Virus record (IMG/VR): IMGVR_UViG_3300034284_001753
Span: 1 to 38,485 of that record
Origin: a virus
Length of the DNA stretch: 38,485 nucleotides
Reading direction: 5' to 3' (one strand)
The position numbers were made by a program, and so were the translations under genes. Numbering within the stretch: position 1 is the stretch's first letter; every line of letters begins with the position of its first letter. The notes beneath the pieces are model-generated. The model saw only the letters and a list, made by a program, of their open reading frames with translations, made no database searches and was not told the DNA's origin. This document shows, one piece after another, positions 36,650 to 38,485 of the stretch.

Positions 36650-37872
36650 TAAACCATCATCCTTCTGCTAGGGGCTGCATATTGCATCCGACGTGATGCC
36701 ACTTTTCCAAAGCCTTCACATGCATATCGAAGCGCATCAATACCATGGTCTTCTTGGTGTTTTGCTATATCAGGCAATACCTTGCCACTATCCTTATCCG
36801 TTGCATAACTATAAAAAGCAAGCTCTTTAGCTATCTCAGGGCATCTTGGATGAACAACAATGTTGTAACCTTTAAGGAAATTGATTCCCTCCTCAACACT
36901 GTTCGCTCCTTTCAAACTAGGCATCATCTTAGGGTATCCGTGATTCCTCATGTGACTTATTGTCTCAGGCCTTGAACAATCCGCAACAATCACATATCGC
37001 TGGCTATCTGGTATGCTAAGAAACATTCTTGGCAAGTCTATTGTATCACAATGACTTAAATACAACTCTTGATCTATATATAAAGTCCGTTCTTTCAGGT
37101 AACAGCGGATCAGGACCGTGGGATCGGTGCTAAACCCCCAATCACAACCAAACTGAAACACAGCATCCGGATCCGTTTCAAAAGATTGTATGGTCCAATC
37201 CTTAAAGACCCTTGTCTCACTTAGCTCAATGTATCCGCCCAACCATACATGGCGGTACTTATCCACGCTTCGTGATCTGTCGTATTCCATTTCATCCCGC
37301 AAAACCTGTGGAAACCATGGGTTGTCCATATAATTAACCTGCACCACAATGGAATCAGGCGGAGGATTCTCACACCTTAACAATGCATCCACGGCATCCG
37401 TTTTAAAGTTTGGATTCCACGTAAACCACAACTCTGATCCTGGTTTTCGGATTGTCGGCCGCAACAACTCTAAACTTCGATGGGATAACGATTGCGCCTC
37501 TTCCACCCATGCGCGATCAAACCCAGCCAAAGACTTGATATTATCAGCCGTCTGGCTTTGCATTCCCTGAAAAACAATCTCGCCTTTGCCATATTTATTT
37601 TTAATTACATTATGCTGGATGATAAAATGGTCTGCAATGCCCATTTCCTCTATCTTAATTTCAAGGTCACGCTTCACTGATTTATCTAAGGACTGCTGAA
37701 TCTCCCTAACGCAAACGCTGCACGTGTCTGGATTCATAAGATGCTCCTCTAGAAGCATCTCCCCAAAGAAGTGTGATTTACCACTTCCCCTGCCACCATG
37801 CGCCCCCTTGTAACGCGCTGGCTTTAGCAACGGCAATGCCCACTTAGGCGTATTAATCTTCAGAGTCGTCAT
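36649..37872 (-). CDS. Terminase large subunit
   Basis: 407 residues with ATPase and nuclease halves. Walker A GGRGSGKS is at 26-33. Walker B with catalytic Glu, FDRAWVEEA, is at 118-126, and the coupling motif TWNPNF at 151-156. The RNase-H-like nuclease shows Asp244 in FGCDWGFSTDPTV, Asp298 in YVIVADCSRPE, and Asp379 in HGIDALRYA. It cuts concatemers and drives DNA into the head. ATG 37872 is used rather than TTG 37878. The start overlaps the small-subunit gene by 20 bases. Confidence 0.95.
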   Translation of the reverse strand: MTTLKINTPKWALPLLKPARYKGAHGGRGSGKSHFFGEMLLEEHLMNPDTCSVCVREIQQSLDKSVKRDLEIKIEEMGIADHFIIQHNVIKNKYGKGEIVFQGMQSQTADNIKSLAGFDRAWVEEAQSLSHRSLELLRPTIRKPGSELWFTWNPNFKTDAVDALLRCENPPPDSIVVQVNYMDNPWFPQVLRDEMEYDRSRSVDKYRHVWLGGYIELSETRVFKDWTIQSFETDPDAVFQFGCDWGFSTDPTVLIRCYLKERTLYIDQELYLSHCDTIDLPRMFLSIPDSQRYVIVADCSRPETISHMRNHGYPKMMPSLKGANSVEEGINFLKGYNIVVHPRCPEIAKELAFYSYATDKDSGKVLPDIAKHQEDHGIDALRYACEGFGKVASRRMQYAAPSRRMMV

Positions 37873-38323
37873 GGACAATGATGCGTTCTATTTTCTGTAG
37901 CAATATAGGATTATCGCCTTGACCACCTATGTTTAACTTGACAGCCTCATTGAACCCATACATCGCGTTTAGCTCTTTTAAGGCCCCTGTCATGCCTTGT
38001 GAGTGTTTTTGGCACCTAGCTATATCGGCTGCCTCTAACAGTGCCTCTACGGCCATCTGGCGAGTCCACACAACGTTTCTTTCAGCTCTTGCCTTTAGCT
38101 CTTCTATCATAGCCGAAACATTGCTACCACGCGCAACTTCATGAGCACGTCTTCGATGTGAGTTTTTATTATCTGTCTTCACATCGTAAGCATCACGATA
38201 AGCATCGACTTGTGGAACCCCTGCAACAACGTTTCTGACAAACTTCTCTTGTTTCGGCGTCAAAGCCTTTGAGCCTTTAGGACGTCCTGCCTTTTTCTTT
38301 GGCTTTTTATCATCTTTATCCAT
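37853..38323 (-). CDS. Terminase small subunit
   Basis: 156 residues. ATG 38323 is chosen because AAGGGAGG stands upstream and the promoter start lies near 38337, making the longer frame to 38356 unlikely. A basic disordered front (KKPKKKAGRPKGSKALTPKQ) precedes a HTH-like domain (EKFVRNVVAGVPQVDAYRDA), the Terminase_2 pattern, then coiled-coil helices (AMIEELKARAERNV). It recognises phage DNA and stimulates the large subunit. First gene of the late operon. Confidence 0.88.
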   Translation of the reverse strand: MDKDDKKPKKKAGRPKGSKALTPKQEKFVRNVVAGVPQVDAYRDAYDVKTDNKNSHRRRAHEVARGSNVSAMIEELKARAERNVVWTRQMAVEALLEAADIARCQKHSQGMTGALKELNAMYGFNEAVKLNIGGQGDNPILLQKIERIIVHDDSED

Positions 38324-38343
38324 AAAATCCTCCCTTTTGTTCA

Positions 38344-38372
38344 TATATGACAACAAAAACCCACAAAATCAA
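38344..38372 (-). promoter_or_regulatory. Late-operon promoter
   Basis: On the minus strand: TTGATT (38372-38367), 17-bp spacer, CATATA (38349-38344). The start near 38337 leaves about 14 bases before the ATG at 38323. It is divergent from the promoter at 38420-38448 and probably starts the leftward late transcript. Confidence 0.65.
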
Positions 38373-38419
38373 GCCCTTTCTTTTTTCCTATTTTTTTTTC
38401 ATTTTTTTGCATTTTCTTG

Positions 38420-38448
38420 TTGACATGCTGCAATAATTGCCGTATTGT
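38420..38448 (+). promoter_or_regulatory. Early promoter P3 with internal operator, at edge
   Basis: TTGACA (38420-38425), 17-bp spacer, TATTGT (38443-38448). The spacer holds CTGCAAT-A-ATTGCCG (38428-38442), almost the same as in P1. The leader AACAACAACACAAGCGT also matches P1. It points off the right edge and, on a circular genome, would serve the gene at 2-460. Confidence 0.82.
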
Positions 38449-38485
38449 GATCTTAATAACAACAACACAAGCGTTCAACTTAACA

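Noticed and set aside
1-38485. Integrase, attachment sites, toxin-antitoxin pair or anti-CRISPR cluster
   Set aside because: No recombinase motif, no matching att repeats and no recognisable anti-CRISPR family; the small HTH genes alone do not justify an aca or TA call.

Overview
The window looks like most or all of a tailed-phage genome of about 38.5 kb, with short-tailed (podovirus) morphogenesis genes and a Gram-negative, proteobacterial host. The portal, beta-propeller nozzle and three ejection-type proteins resemble the P22 layout, and the major capsid protein resembles the DUF5309/SU10 family. The 3TM holin is of the gene-transfer-agent type, which hints at an alphaproteobacterium, but nothing in the sequence fixes the host. 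I found no integrase, excisionase, large CI-type repressor, DNA or RNA polymerase, tRNA or CRISPR array. A strictly lytic phage, or a temperate one lacking an obvious integration module, fits best.

Layout. (1) 1-5127, rightward: about 17 very small early genes, many encoding membrane proteins. Most are preceded by a near-identical ribosome-binding cassette, and the block contains one XRE-type regulator. A 440-bp gene-free stretch at 461-900 carries a striking set of hairpins. The block ends at a bidirectional terminator (5133-5160). (2) 5146-9390, leftward: eight small unknown genes run from a promoter at 7138-7166. Upstream of them lie a DUF6291-type replication protein with a structured leader and repeat array, a possible loader gene, and one more unknown gene. 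(3) 9465-10676, rightward: four small genes, followed by a promoter-hairpin-terminator unit that may be a small RNA. (4) 10794-11313, leftward: two genes including a second small HTH protein. (5) 11393-15868, rightward: small genes, a PD-(D/E)XK-like nuclease, an ERF single-strand annealing protein, and the lysis cassette (membrane protein, GH24 lysozyme, 3TM holin). (6) 38323-15869, leftward: one long late operon in the order small terminase, large terminase, portal, scaffold, capsid, terminator, adaptor, nozzle, acetyltransferase, ejection proteins, tail fibre and spike.

Control. Promoters are of sigma-70 type, mostly TTGACN-17-TATNNT, so the host polymerase probably transcribes the genome. 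Three of them (822-850, 2141-2169, 38420-38448) carry the same 15-bp palindrome inside the spacer, which suggests a shared repressor. Others carry inverted repeats over the -10 and start point. At 9401-9453 two opposed promoters share one -10 region.

Window ends. The right edge holds the divergent promoter pair between the late operon and the rightward early genes. The left edge opens inside a gene that has lost its start. The window is therefore probably a circularly permuted genome opened at this point, with a short piece missing. Best candidates for something new: the 539-629 switch-like RNA, the 10682-10795 small RNA, the shared-operator promoter set, the repeat array and leader at 8403-8826, the annealing protein with an SSB-like tail, and the tailspike whose middle is GC-rich and apparently foreign.
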